From the NCBI GenBank assembly GCA_019828595.1, contig JAHQRK010000006.1, positions 744,001-808,000 on the forward strand: a stretch of 64,000 nucleotides of DNA. The letters are read 5' to 3'. Positions 1-10,060 of this stretch are shown one piece after another. Below the pieces are notes generated by a model. It did not search any database. It was not told the DNA's origin and saw only the letters and a program-made list of their open reading frames with translations. This DNA comes from Aphanomyces cochlioides. Its lineage: Eukaryota; Oomycota; Saprolegniomycetes; Saprolegniales; Verrucalvaceae. Position numbers and translations under genes: made by a program. Position 1 is the first letter of the stretch. Every line of letters begins with the position of its first letter.

Positions 1-2291
1 CCCACGATGGAATTCACAAGCGAGAGCAGGACAAGCGCCGAGCCGCTAAAGAGCGGCAAGAGATGGTCGTCCGTGTACGTCGAGATGGTCACAGTGCCGG
101 CAAAGAAGTAGAAGAGCGCCCGTCCAAAGATGGAGTCGAGAAAGCGAGCGAAGTGCTCCGTCATGAACAGTTTGAGCTGCATGACGAGATGCAGCCACGA
201 CGGCGGCGTCTCCAAGACGACAACCAACAGCCCAAAGACAATGAGCCACAAGTTGACGACGACATCGATCGTTGCTTCGCCAAGCGACCTTTAAATTCCG
301 TCAGGAGAGCGCATGGACACCATGACGTACCGAGTTCGCAGCGTGACGACATTGCCGACGACGCCCGTTGTGAAAACTAGTACTCCCGCTAGCCAATTGA
401 CCAGTTTCAGCGCGGACGGCGGCTTGATCGCGGCTTTCATGCTCATCTGGATCGACTAGAAGGAAGAGATGAGAGTTCTGCAAGCAGGAGGCGCGGCGGC
501 GCGTACCACGGACGTGTCAATTTGTGTCTGCGACCACCAGATTTGCAAGTCGGAGAGCGACACGCCGTTCGTGTTGTCAAGGTCCAAGTCGCGGAGAATC
601 GTGTCGAGGAAGGCGGCGTCGATGGGCCAATTGAGATGGAGGCACAGGCGACTCAAGCCGTCGATGTCGAGCTCATTCGCGGCGTCGTTGTCGTCCACGA
701 CTTGCTGAAAGATCTTCTCGAGCTCGCTCAGGGATTCGATCCGCGTCCGAAGGAGATTGAACTGATGCGACGCCACGCTGCTCAACGTGATCGACCACAG
801 CGCGACGACAGCGGCAACGACGCCAGCGCCGCACAAAAGAGCGTTTTGCCACGACGCTTTCGCGACTAAACTGACCGCAAGTGTGGCGACGAAGAGGAGA
901 AAGCAGCCACGGCCGGAAGCTGTGGCAACTAGTGGGAAATGCGCCGTGATGGCCGTCGAGACGTGCTTCTCCACGGCGGTGATCTTGACTTCGAGCGAGA
1001 CGAGAAGCAGCGCAAAAAAGACAATCCAAGCGTTGACGACCACGGCGGCGATTTGACCAGAGACTAAATCCAACACAAGCGCGACGATCGACGTCACGAG
1101 CAAGAGCGCCGACGACAAGAACGTCAAGACACGGAGACTCGTTGGAGCGCTCTGGACCCAGCGAAAGAGGCGACGGCTGTGAGCTTTCGTCGCCGCGAGC
1201 GCGAGCGTTGTCATGACCGAGTCTGGAGGAAGATGCGGAGGTTGATCCCTTGCGCTGGCGATCGTGCCTACGACTCCAGTAGAAAGAAAGGAGAGAAGAG
1301 GAGCTGTACCATAGTCGTTGGGTCGCGGGTGAAGCTGCTGCTGCTGCTGAGAGTCATGCGTCTGTAGCATGAGCTGCACGACGGTCTCAACGCCGCGAGG
1401 AGAGAGACCTTCCGTGGCTTCGACGACATGCGTGGCTAGTTCCTTCTCCTCTGGCGGCAACACTCGCACCAGTTGCGCTCGGTCTTTCTCGGAGAGCTGG
1501 AAGAACGCCTGGTGGACTTTGACGGCCGTCGCGGGTGTAATCGATCCCGATCGGCTTTCCTGGACGATTTCCTGAGCTAATGGAGCCATCGTCACCAACG
1601 CTTGCGTCGGCAACTTCTCCACGAACGGAAGCATCGCACGCAATTCAGGCGCCAGATTCGTCGCAATCACGCCTTGCGTTGGCTTTTCAACGCGTGTGTA
1701 GATATCCACAGCGTGCATTGTACTGGTCGTGTCATCTGCGACGAACGCGCGTGGTTCACCGCGAAGAAGCGATGCCAAGAGCGTGACAGCACTGGTTTGA
1801 CGCTCCAGCGGGAGTTTTCTCGCCACGGACGATATATCGTGCAGTGCGCTGGGATCGCTAGCAAGGCACGGCACTGCTTGGAGTCGGTCTAGCCATTCTG
1901 GGTCCTTTGTTGCATGTTCAATCGCTGCTTTGAGTGTGTCGTCGTCAAGCTCCAAATTGTCGAGGTAGACCACGGGGCACGAGAAGACTTTGACGATTTT
2001 CTCGAGCGCTTCATCCGCTGGAGCAGTTCGCATGGCAAACACCAAGTTAGGACGGGCGTTGACGTCTTGCTTCAATGCAGTCGCTTGATCCAGCGTCTGT
2101 GGGAAGGAGTCGAGAATCCAGTCGGTCTGTGTTTGCTTCAACTGAGCCAGTAGGGCGTCTGTATCGACCGACAGGTCCTCAGAACCCACTGATACATAGA
2201 AGAGGCTGTATATTTCAGCCAAACGCTTGCATAGCGCCGTTTTCTCGGCCGATGGCGCGCCTAGAAGGACCCATTGCTTGGAGCGAACCAT
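1..2291 (-). CDS. Adenylate kinase-like / COPI-associated / EF-hand / COPI-associated fusion protein (3' end off window)
   Basis: Start is the ATG at 2289-2291. Exons are 507-2291, 331-455 and 1-288; introns are 456-506 and 289-330. The N-terminus resembles adenylate kinase but is degenerate: the P-loop reads GAPSAEKT and the FPRT arginine is lost (FPQT). A middle region with about four membrane segments matches the COPI-associated (TVP15-like) family. It is followed by an EF-hand region (Asp-rich loop DLDLDNTNGVSLSDL) and then a second COPI-associated block containing the hallmark GRALFYFF. The TAG at 456-458 looks like a gene end, but it is the last three bases of a 51 nt GT...CTAG intron, and the frame continues directly into the second membrane block. 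Family knowledge suggests a Golgi/secretory membrane location; calcium sensing through the EF-hand is inferred. The upstream promoter carries two ATCCGG boxes. A true adenylate kinase lies next door. Confidence 0.72.
456..506 (-). other. In-frame 51 nt intron carrying an apparent stop codon
   Basis: The donor GTACGC and acceptor TTCTAG flank 51 nt (17 codons). Removing it joins the EF-hand exon, phase 0, to the second membrane-domain exon. If retained, translation ends at the TAG that forms the acceptor, giving a shorter isoform ending soon after the EF-hand. Confidence 0.65.
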
Positions 2292-2328
2292 GGTGGATGC
2301 GACGATCCCTCTACAAATCAACCACGTC

Positions 2329-2352
2329 GTTATCCGGATTTTATCCGGAATT
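2329..2352. promoter_or_regulatory. Double ATCCGG promoter motif of the kinase/COPI fusion gene
   Basis: TTATCCGGAT and TTATCCGGAA lie in tandem 38-61 bp upstream of the ATG at 2291. The same motif sits at a similar distance upstream of several other genes in the window. Confidence 0.45.
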
Positions 2353-2659
2353 GTAACCGACAAGGTGATTTTCAACTGAATGTCCACGAAGACAAGGCAC
2401 TCTCCAGAGCTCCATGTAGCTCCTTTGCTACATGAAAAGTGCATATTTAGCAGCTCTGAGCTTAGCTCTACCGTCTACTATGATAGCCAAGACGTATGGA
2501 ACGCACACTGTCGTCTGAAACAAGATTCGACGGTAGAGTTTGTAACCTAACCAGCCACTTGTAGAGATAGGATCGTCGACGCAAACACAGTAAAGCGACT
2601 GCAGATAGCGACAGATGCTGTGACGGTTTCACCCAGTGAGAGAATACCTTGCTGCTGAA

Positions 2660-2884
2660 TCATCCACGTAGAGATAATACAATCAAAGTACCAACTTGGG
2701 CTACATTAGCCAGAGAACCGTAGGAGAGCTGGACTGACTTGCAATCGCTTCTTACTTTGACGTAGGAATTACCGCGTTTTATGAGGATTTCCGTTGGTAT
2801 GCTAGAGCGATGGAGGTTGTCTAGAGGCTTCACTGAAGAAGAGGAAAGAGGAGGAACTGCGGTGGAGTCGCCATCGTGGTCCAT
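2660..2884 (-). CDS. Small hypothetical protein (74 aa, or shorter if spliced)
   Basis: I recognise no family. The ATG at 2882-2884 opens a 74-codon frame in the gap between the kinase-like fusion gene and adenylate kinase. A good 55 nt intron candidate (GTAAGA ... GGCTAATGTAG) lies inside the frame; splicing it would shorten the protein to about 48 aa. The main support is upstream: a TATCCGGATGTA box at 2915-2926, 31-42 bp before the ATG, the spacing seen at other genes in this window. Without that motif I would treat it as noise. Confidence 0.28.
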   Translation of the reverse strand: MDHDGDSTAVPPLSSSSVKPLDNLHRSSIPTEILIKRGNSYVKVRSDCKSVQLSYGSLANVAQVGTLIVLSLRG

Positions 2885-2914
2885 GCAGGTCGAGGGTGTG
2901 TTGGCCTTTCTGGC

Positions 2915-2926
2915 TATCCGGATGTA
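2915..2926. promoter_or_regulatory. TATCCGGATGTA motif upstream of the small ORF
   Basis: One copy of the recurring ATCCGGAT motif, 31-42 bp upstream of the ATG at 2884 on the minus strand. Confidence 0.35.
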
Positions 2927-2978
2927 ACTGCTACAGTTTCACGAAATTCATTGATGAGGAGATATGCAGATTCAAGAG

Positions 2979-3617
2979 TTAAGGGGCAGAGAGCGATACG
3001 ATGGTGTTGAAGATGTTGCAAGCGATCTCGCTCTTGGCCTTTGTGCCATCCACGCGAAGAATGGTCGACGTGGAGTCGAAGGCATCGAGGATAGCGCCAA
3101 GATTTTCGTGGAATTTGGCCAAGCGATTGCGAATCGTGGCTTCCGTGTCGTCCGAGCGTTGAACAACCTTGTCAGCGAGCTCCGGCGGTGGTGGATTGAA
3201 TGTAAGATGGTATGTCTTGCCAGTGTCAAGGTCCACACGGCGGCCGGAGATGCGTTTCACAACTTCATCGTCTTCAACGTCGAGGACAATGACGACGTCT
3301 GGGATGATTTTGTGCTCGAGCATGGCGTCAGCTTGGATACGCGTGCGGGGGAATCCATCGAGGAGCCAGCCCTTGGTGTCGCAATCTTCTTCTTCCAAGC
3401 GATGGAGAATGATGCGGATGATCACATCGTCCGGGACAAGATCGCCAGCATCCATGAACGCTTTGGCTTGCAGACCACCTTCAGAGCCAGCTTGAATCGC
3501 CGCGCGAAGCATGTCCCCCGTCGAGAGATGCACGACGCCGTACTTTTCAACGAGGAGCTCGCACTGCGTTCCCTTTCCGCCCGCTGGAGGGCCGCAGATG
3601 ATCAACTTGGGAGCCAT
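2979..3617 (-). CDS. Adenylate kinase
   Basis: A 212 aa protein without introns; the start is the ATG at 3615-3617, directly before the nucleotide-binding core. It converts ATP + AMP to 2 ADP. Visible motifs are the P-loop GPPAGGKGTQ (about residues 9-18), the NMP-binding DGFPRT and the LID-type region GRRVDLDTGKTYHLTFNPP, so this is a full-length long-LID adenylate kinase with an intact active site. No targeting peptide precedes the P-loop from this start; in-frame codons extend 63 bp upstream but give an implausible leader. It sits head-to-tail upstream of the fusion gene at 1-2291, which carries a decayed adenylate-kinase-like domain, suggesting an old tandem duplication. Confidence 0.93.
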   Translation of the reverse strand: MAPKLIICGPPAGGKGTQCELLVEKYGVVHLSTGDMLRAAIQAGSEGGLQAKAFMDAGDLVPDDVIIRIILHRLEEEDCDTKGWLLDGFPRTRIQADAMLEHKIIPDVVIVLDVEDDEVVKRISGRRVDLDTGKTYHLTFNPPPPELADKVVQRSDDTEATIRNRLAKFHENLGAILDAFDSTSTILRVDGTKAKSEIACNIFNTIVSLSAP

Positions 3618-4681
3618 GAGCACAAAAAATGACGAAGTGATGCTTCGACACAACATTCGGCAGTACAATTCAGCACACATGGCAACCTTTTATACTCTAT
3701 ATACTGTCAAAACCCATACTATGCATAATAAATATTGACAGTTCCAATTTATTGATTATTGGGGTTATTTTTGGTTGGTTGTATCCATGACACGATGCAG
3801 GACACTTTCGAGATGCGAGTCGTAGAATGAACAAGTAGCATTGGTTCATGCTACAGAGCGGATAAAGTGAAGCATGGAAGGAATTGGCCTCGATCTAGAG
3901 GACCAGCTAAGGCTGTTGTGTTGTCTTAACAATAGAAGCTTCTTACCTGGAACACCAGTCATGGAGAAGACACTGGTGTGTTTTGAGCAAAGCGAAACGA
4001 CCCAAGTGGTCGTCTTAATGACCAAGCGACACTTTGGACTAAAGAACATCACTTACCCGAAAGTTGTGCGCATGACCCCCCAAAATCTTGTCTTCACATA
4101 GCACACTTACTCTCTGATAGCTGGCTGAACTCAATGACGATCATATTTAACGAGGCCTTTGGATGGAGATCTTCACGTTAGCGTATTCAAGACGAACTTC
4201 ATGGGGGGAAGCGCGTGGGGAGTAAGGAGATCAAGCCATATACTTAGAGTATGCATTAAATGCATGCCTACTTCAAATTTTGAAGTTGGGAAAGATTATT
4301 CCGAACGCGTTGTTGCGTTCGCTCTTGGACGAATTACCAATGCCATCTTCACCAAGATCTCTTAAAACTGCGAACCAAACCAAGCATTCCATCCTCTGGT
4401 GTACAATAATCCGCTGATGCACTTCGCATTTGTCGCCTGCGTTGTCGAGACCGCATGGCCTTTGAGTCATCAAAGCTGCAAGCAAATATTCACCACTTGT
4501 ACAATACAGCTCACCGAACAAAGAATCTCCATAAATTTGTTCTTAAAAAATTATGATTTATATTAAAAAGCTCGAATAATCCTGAATAATTGAAGTATTA
4601 TTGTCTTTTTCACTGAAATTTGTATTTTTGACAAAAATTGAAATATTCTCAAATACTATTCAGGAATAGTGAGTTCAAGTG
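3618..4681. other. Gene-poor, AT-rich flank of the transposon island
   Basis: Only short unrecognised frames occur here, for example 75 codons at 3874-4101 (plus) and 82 codons at 4273-4521 (minus). None has a convincing motif. The last ~90 bp (about 4598-4684) belong to an older repeat whose sister copy is at about 10873-11085. Confidence 0.5.
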
Positions 4682-4684
4682 TAA

Positions 4685-4700
4685 GGGCATCTTTACCGGT
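4685..4700 (+). repeat. Harbinger left terminal inverted repeat
   Basis: GGGCATCTTTACCGGT, preceded by the TAA target duplication at 4682-4684. Confidence 0.93.
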
Positions 4701-4843
4701 ACGGGTTATTGGCTATTCTCATATATTTTATCCGGAGAATAGCCAACAGATGCCACACCGGACTGGCTATTGGCTATTCTATTTAGGTGACTGGCTATTC
4801 CAACTCGGAATAGCCAGTCAATCTATTTTCCACAAGCGTGAGG

Positions 4844-5542
4844 ATGGGCCGAGGTACTTCCTACAGCGAGAACGAAGATCGTCAGCTCTGTCGGTCATGG
4901 ATTGCAGTAAGGGAAGATGCAATCGTAGGCACGGACCAGACGTCATCATCTTTTTGGAGAAGTATTTTTGAGCACTGGGTTGGTCGGCTGCCATGTCCTT
5001 CAACAGAGAGGACTGCTGACGCGCTCATGAATCATTTTGGAGACATCAACAAGGAGGTACAGAGGTTTTGTGGATGCCATGATTTTATCTTAAGATCGTT
5101 GCCAAGTGGAGCAAATGCCGACAACGTTATCCGTGACTCCATCATAGAGTACCAACGTCGAGCGAACAAAAAGAATTTCAAATATCTCCATTGTTGGGAA
5201 GAATTAAAGAATAGTCCCAAATGGGCATCAAAAGCACTAAACTCAGGAAAGCGTCCGCGTTGCGACGAAAATGCCGACGCTCATAGTGGTGAAATTGAAA
5301 ATCAACAAGGAGCATCCCGTCCGAAGGGTAAAAAGTCAGCCAAGTCCGTCGAACACAAAGACAATTCAATTCGACAACTGAACGCATCCATGGACGTGAA
5401 AAACGAGCAATTTGGTCATTACATGCTCTTGAAAATGCTCTTAAAACCAATCGATGAAATTCCCAGTGAAAATCGTCCAGTGTTTGAAATGATGAAGCAG
5501 GAGTACATCAAGAAATTTACGTCGGGAAGCGCTCATGATTGA
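4844..5542 (+). CDS. Harbinger Myb/SANT-like DNA-binding protein
   Basis: A 232 aa protein starting at the ATG at 4844. The N-terminal ~90 residues resemble the Myb/SANT-like domain of Harbinger accessory proteins (GRGTSYSENEDRQLCRSW...FWRSIFEHW), with tryptophans spaced as in a trihelix. The middle is basic and low-complexity. The C-terminus (about 185-230) resembles the NAM-associated C-terminal domain often found in these proteins. In characterised Harbinger systems the Myb-like partner binds the element ends and helps import the transposase. It is convergent with the transposase gene inside the same element, which supports the assignment. Confidence 0.85.
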   Translation: MGRGTSYSENEDRQLCRSWIAVREDAIVGTDQTSSSFWRSIFEHWVGRLPCPSTERTADALMNHFGDINKEVQRFCGCHDFILRSLPSGANADNVIRDSIIEYQRRANKKNFKYLHCWEELKNSPKWASKALNSGKRPRCDENADAHSGEIENQQGASRPKGKKSAKSVEHKDNSIRQLNASMDVKNEQFGHYMLLKMLLKPIDEIPSENRPVFEMMKQEYIKKFTSGSAHD

Positions 5543-5623
5543 GATTGCACAACAATACATAAACTTCATTAATGCAAAGTGAATTGAATGTGTATTACAA
5601 ATATGAGTGACTAGTCTAGATGA

Positions 5624-6927
5624 TTAGCTCGGCGGGAATTTAAATCCTTTGCCCTTGAGCAGCCACAAGTGTTTCATGAGGTCGTTGCGCAGTCGAGCAT
5701 GCTCCACGCGATTTTCAATATCTGGAGGTTGGCCTAGAGATGACTGCCGAGTCACACTTGCTGTGGGTGTCCTTGTTTCTGTTTGAACATTGTGTGTCTC
5801 ATTGATATCGTCAAGGTTGATGTCATTGTACTCCACTATCATGTTGTGCATGATAATGCATGCTTTGATGATGTTTTCCATCTCCTCGGTATACCACAAT
5901 GCGCAAGGCTTTGATAAAATTTGCCACCTCGATTTCAAGACACCGAAAGCACGCTCAACATCCTTGCGATATCTTGAAACAATACTTGTGAAAAATTGCT
6001 ATGGAAAGTGTTTAGAAAGTAAATCGCTCCATAATCTACCTTCATTTCATCATCGTTATTCGAAAAGCCTTGTACAAAGGTCGACCATTGAGGGTAGATC
6101 CCATCGACAAGAACATAACCAATTGATCGAGATGATCCACACAAAACGTAATTGCAAGGTGGAGTCCTTCCTGCGTGTAAATTGTCAAATAAGTTAGACC
6201 TGTTGAGCACGTTGATATCGTTTAATGATCCTGGCATTCCAAAGAATGCATGCCAAACCCACAAGCGGTGATCTGCTATTGCTTCAAGAACTATTGTTGG
6301 AGATTGGGATTTTCCTTGATATGCCCCCGCATAGCTTGTTGGACAATTTTTCCATTCCCAATGAGTACAATCCAATGAACCAATCATGCCAGGGACACCA
6401 CGGCATTCTGCAGCCTCAAGCAACATGGCAATATCGTTCGCGTTGGGTTCACGGAGGTATTCACTTTCAAAGCATTCGATAATCGTTACACAAAACTGCC
6501 TCCGGCATTCGTTTATTGTTGATTCGCTCAGTCGAATGTAGTCGTCGTGAATGTCAGAGGCTACTCCATATGCAAGAAATCGGATTGCAGCAACCACCTT
6601 TTGAAGAGAAGTTGCCCCAATTTTACCTGTGGCATCTCGTTTTTGCTGGAAGTATGAGCATTTCGACTCAACGGTGTGCCATATACGATGAAACAATGGT
6701 TTGGCCATTCGAAAACGGCGCCTAAATTGGTCGTCTGAATAGACCGGAGTCATCGAGAAGTAGTCTCGAAAAATGTTCATGTGGCCAGCTTGTGTTCCAC
6801 GGTCGAAATTCGGTCGGCGTAGCTTTATTGGACGCTCGTCGCTTACCACATCGCGCACATAGACACCAATCTCTTCGTCTCCATCCAAGAGATAGTCGAT
6901 GACCGTTTCGTCTTCACTGTCCGACAT
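5624..6927 (-). CDS. Harbinger DDE nuclease-type transposase
   Basis: Two exons, 6040-6927 and 5624-5998, with a 41 nt intron (5999-6039; GTAGAT...TTCTAAAC...CATAG) give 420 aa. The start is the ATG at 6925-6927 (MSDSEDE). DDE superfamily endonuclease motifs are complete: first Asp in MIGSLDCTHW, second Asp in VLVDGIYPQW, and Glu in RKDVERAFGVLKSRW, which is restored only when the intron is removed. The N-terminal part holds the helix-turn-helix-like region (LQKVVAAIRFLAYG). It cuts and pastes the element together with the Myb-like protein. No frameshift or premature stop is present. Confidence 0.93.
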
Positions 6928-7052
6928 GACCAGCGCAATGCAGCCAAAACTGAAGAATAGGAAGCCCAGCCGGTGTGGAGTGGCACTGGCTATTCCAGTC
7001 AGTCGAAATTTTATTGGACCAATTTTAAGATAGACAATAGCAAATAGCCACC

Positions 7053-7068
7053 ACCGGTAAAGATGCCC
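7053..7068 (-). repeat. Harbinger right terminal inverted repeat
   Basis: ACCGGTAAAGATGCCC, the exact reverse complement of the left end, followed by TAA at 7069-7071. Confidence 0.93.
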
Positions 7069-7247
7069 TAATGTGAAAGTACATTCAATAAAGTAAAGTT
7101 TTGAATGTGTGTTTTGTGTGTGTTTTGTCAAGAAGACTAATACTCGATTCTGATTGGCTATAGATTTCGAATAGATTTGGAAAAATAGACACATTTTTCA
7201 CCCCGTTCACAATTTAGAGTGTATGTAACAATAATAGCTTGATTAAA

Positions 7248-7849
7248 TGAGGACCAGCAAAACAAAATCGGGATCCTGTCAAAATTTGTTTTCGACATAT
7301 TGCAGTTGAAAGAATGAAACCTCCATAAACTTGTTTTCGAGAAAACAAAAAGAAACACTTTGGAGCTTCTCCCAACAGTGTTTAAAACATTAAAACATTT
7401 TTCCTGCCATGCACGGCATGTCAAAGGAACAAGGCTTACATGCATCTACACAACATTGACTATGTGTAGCACTTTCGACTAAATTACTGGTTCCTTTCGT
7501 TGGCTACGTTTGCGCCAATGCTTTTCAGACATCTGTGCAAATGTTTCAAACATGTTTCAAACATTTGGATGAAATGTTCTAATCGAATTTTCTCTGGTTT
7601 AGAGACAGAAAATTAGCAAATGAATTATACCATTGCAGAGAGGACGAAAAACACTATCTGTACATGTTAAAAACACATTTTTCGACATGTCGAGCCTGCC
7701 GACTTCCCAAGGCTGTCACGCGACCATTTCGTCGACTTAAGGGCTGATAAGTAGGTCAAGATGTAGCTGTGAACATGCTCTATAACGCTAAGAAGAAACA
7801 CCAATCTGTCTGATTGTCAAGTAGTCTGATTTTGTTTTGCTGGTCCTCA
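7248..7849. mobile_element. MITE-like non-coding inverted-repeat element (~602 bp)
   Basis: Near-perfect 24 bp terminal inverted repeats (TGAGGACCAGCAAAACAAAATC followed by GG at 7248-7271, and by AG in the right copy at 7826-7849) bound an AT-rich interior with no coding capacity. A clear target duplication could not be assigned, so the superfamily is unknown. It lies just right of the Harbinger element and left of the Tc1-like transposase. Confidence 0.65.
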
Positions 7850-8057
7850 AATTATATTGCGCTTTTCACATTTTCTGGCAATTCCAGGGATAAATCCGTC
7901 CTTTAATTATTTTTTAGCGTTGAATTATAATTAGAGCACGTGGATTACTCTTTCGTCATGATAAAATAACGCTTGATTTAATTCAATTTTTGACTCCGAT
8001 TGGCTGACTTTTCTTGGCTGACACAACTTGATTTACAATGATCAGCACAGACATGAG

Positions 8058-9135
8058 ATGGAGATGCGTTGTCCTTGTTTAACTGTATACGGAATTGACA
8101 TTGAGGTTGTTCGTTTAATCCTGGGACTGTCCTACCGTTCTGTGGCGAGATTCAATGCAATGTTTAAATCAGTCGGCCACGTCGACCCCAACAGGCGACG
8201 CCAAGCAAAGAATCGTTGGCCTGACGTCGTGAATGCCTGGGTCAACGACTATGCAATATCCCACCTATGTTTCTATATTGAAGAGCTCCAGGAGGCCATT
8301 CGTCGCGAGTTTCCAACATTGACCAACGTATCTCCGGCATCAATTTGTAGAGCGTTAATGCATGAACTTAGACTCACAAGAAAAGGTAGAGGAAAGTCGA
8401 AGTGTGTCGATATTCATCTTGCAATTATGACAGTTTTAGAGAAGAGGGCTCGTGAGGCAGCGGCATTTGAACTCCAGGAATACTACGACAGACTCTCTAC
8501 TATTCTCATGCGGATCAGTTAGTTTTCGTCGATGAAACCTCAAAGGACGGGCGAGATTCATTGCGAAAATATGCGTGGTCCAAATGTAACACAAGGGCCA
8601 TTGTGAACTTGCCCTTTTCACGTGGTGAAAGAGTGTCGGCGCTAGCAGGCTTCACTACTTCGGGATTTCTTGGATGGGACTATGTTGACGGTATACGAAT
8701 ACATTCAAAATTTCGTGTAGCACTAGATTCACACTGATATTGATAGGAACCTTTGACAGAAAGACATTTCATCGAGTTATGGTTGAGAAGATTTTGCCGT
8801 ACTTGAACCCTTGGCCTCTTCCCCGTTCAATCCTGATACTAGACAATGCAAGGATTCATATGTACAAGCAACTCCAAGATGTCGTGCACTCGACAGGAGC
8901 ATTGTTGTTTTTCCTCCCGCCATACTCACCACAGCTAAATCCCATAGAGATTGGCTTCAGCCTTCTCAAACGATGGGTCAGCAAGTATCCCTTGGCTTTT
9001 CGTTTTGACATACGAGCAACATTAGACGTTGCTTTTGTTGAATGCACTAAGTCTAGTGACGATGTCGGATACAACTTATATAGGCATTGCGGATATCAAG
9101 AAGATCAACTAGATAAAGATCTATTCCTCATGTAA
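8058..9135 (+). pseudogene. Tc1/mariner-type (IS630 superfamily) transposase with one frameshift
   Basis: The N-terminal ~150 codons (ATG at 8058) form the paired-like helix-turn-helix DNA-binding region. The catalytic part follows in another frame from about 8501. It carries the complete DDE triad: VFVDETS, ILDNARIH and LNPIEIGF (DDE_3-like). A 56 nt intron at 8691-8746 (GTATAC...ACTGATATTGATAG) joins GWDYVD to GTFDRKTF. At about 8495-8504 a single missing base breaks the frame between EYYDRLS and YSHADQLVF; I see no intron that explains it. Terminal inverted repeats were not resolved. It is either recently inactivated or affected by a base-calling error. Confidence 0.8.
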
Positions 9136-9142
9136 ATTTGTA

Positions 9143-10060
9143 TCAACTTTGTTCGTTAGCATGATCACGATCATCAATGTTATGAGATGGACAAGACAAT
9201 CCTCGCATTGGGCTCCGATAAACTGGTGCCAGCTCATATTGAGGAAGTCCTAAACTTCTACGCATGTCCTCGACTAAAATAAAGCAGTCAATTGGTACAC
9301 TTGTCATGGATCCCAAACGTATACGGACTCGTCTGTATGGCTCAGATTCTCGATTGATTTCTTGGCGTCGATCTTCCTCGTGGTTTAAAGCAATCTGGTC
9401 AATATGGCCAAGCTGTCGCATCGTTGCATTGTCAGGGATATTTATTGGCTCACTTGCAGGCAATCGAGCAGCAACGACTGAAGCGTAGTGTGTTTGCAAA
9501 GGACCCAGCACCACACTATTCTCTCTGACGTAATCAGCCAAACGAGCGGCAGATGAAGCAATGTTATGCTGAGTCGCACGACGGATTCCAATATTTTCAG
9601 AGCACTTTTCTACATACACAACCTTAGATTGAGAAGTCTAGAGGCTTAAGAATATACCGATGTACATGAAAACATGGAGTAGGAATGATGCTTGCGCGTT
9701 TCGACTATTGCGAGCATTTTCCCAGACCCTGGCGAGGGTTTCCATATAGTTTTCCATGTTGAGCAACGTGTATTTGTCTTGTGTTGTATTGGCAGCACAC
9801 TTTATGTAGACATCCTTTAGCGTGGATGGGTCCCAAATGCATTTCGCGTTCTTTTCGTCTGAGTGGTGTTGGTCCACAAGCACGTTCGCTGCGTTGGACA
9901 ACATTGCTCTTGCAACACCGAAAGAGTCGCCACGTTGCAAATACAGAATGGTGGGCTGACCGACAATTATCCTGCTCTTACCCAGTGGTTTGACGACCTT
10001 CACAGTGAGTTGGCATCGAATCGTCTCTGGAAGTGGGAGGCCTTCACGCTCGCTGTCCAT
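9143..10060 (-). CDS. Unrecognised spliced gene in the transposon island
   Basis: Two exons, 9658-10060 and 9143-9609, with a 48 nt intron (9610-9657; GTATAT...GTATGTAG) give 289 aa from the ATG at 10058-10060. The model is supported because the frame is exact across the junction (VFMYI to EKCSEN). No domain is recognisable. The sequence is hydrophilic, with a possible helical middle and an acidic/basic C-terminus. It lies 7 bp from the stop of the Tc1-like transposase in convergent orientation. Such orphan genes inside repeat islands are often transposon cargo or expanded lineage-specific families; which applies here is not known. Confidence 0.45.

Larger units (their letters stand above)
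4685..7068. mobile_element. PIF/Harbinger-type DNA transposon, apparently complete
   Basis: The element is 2384 bp with perfect 16 bp terminal inverted repeats (GGGCATCTTTACCGGT at 4685-4700 and its reverse complement at 7053-7068), flanked by a TAA target duplication (4682-4684 and 7069-7071). A 3 bp TWA duplication is the hallmark of PIF/Harbinger. It carries the two expected convergent genes: a Myb-like DNA-binding protein and a DDE nuclease-type transposase with its catalytic triad. Subterminal GGCTATT/AATAGCC repeats (about 4711-4820 and 6985-7050) are likely transposase binding sites. Intact ends, exact duplication and open frames suggest recent activity. Confidence 0.93.

Noticed and set aside
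446..456. Gene boundary between a stop at 456 and an ATG at 446
   Set aside because: Both lie in the same frame and the stop falls in the acceptor of a canonical 51 nt intron; the joined protein has a coherent repeated-domain architecture.
4729..4740. TTATCCGGAGAA inside the Harbinger left end as another promoter motif
   Set aside because: It lacks the full palindrome and lies over 100 bp from the Myb-like ATG among transposon subterminal repeats.
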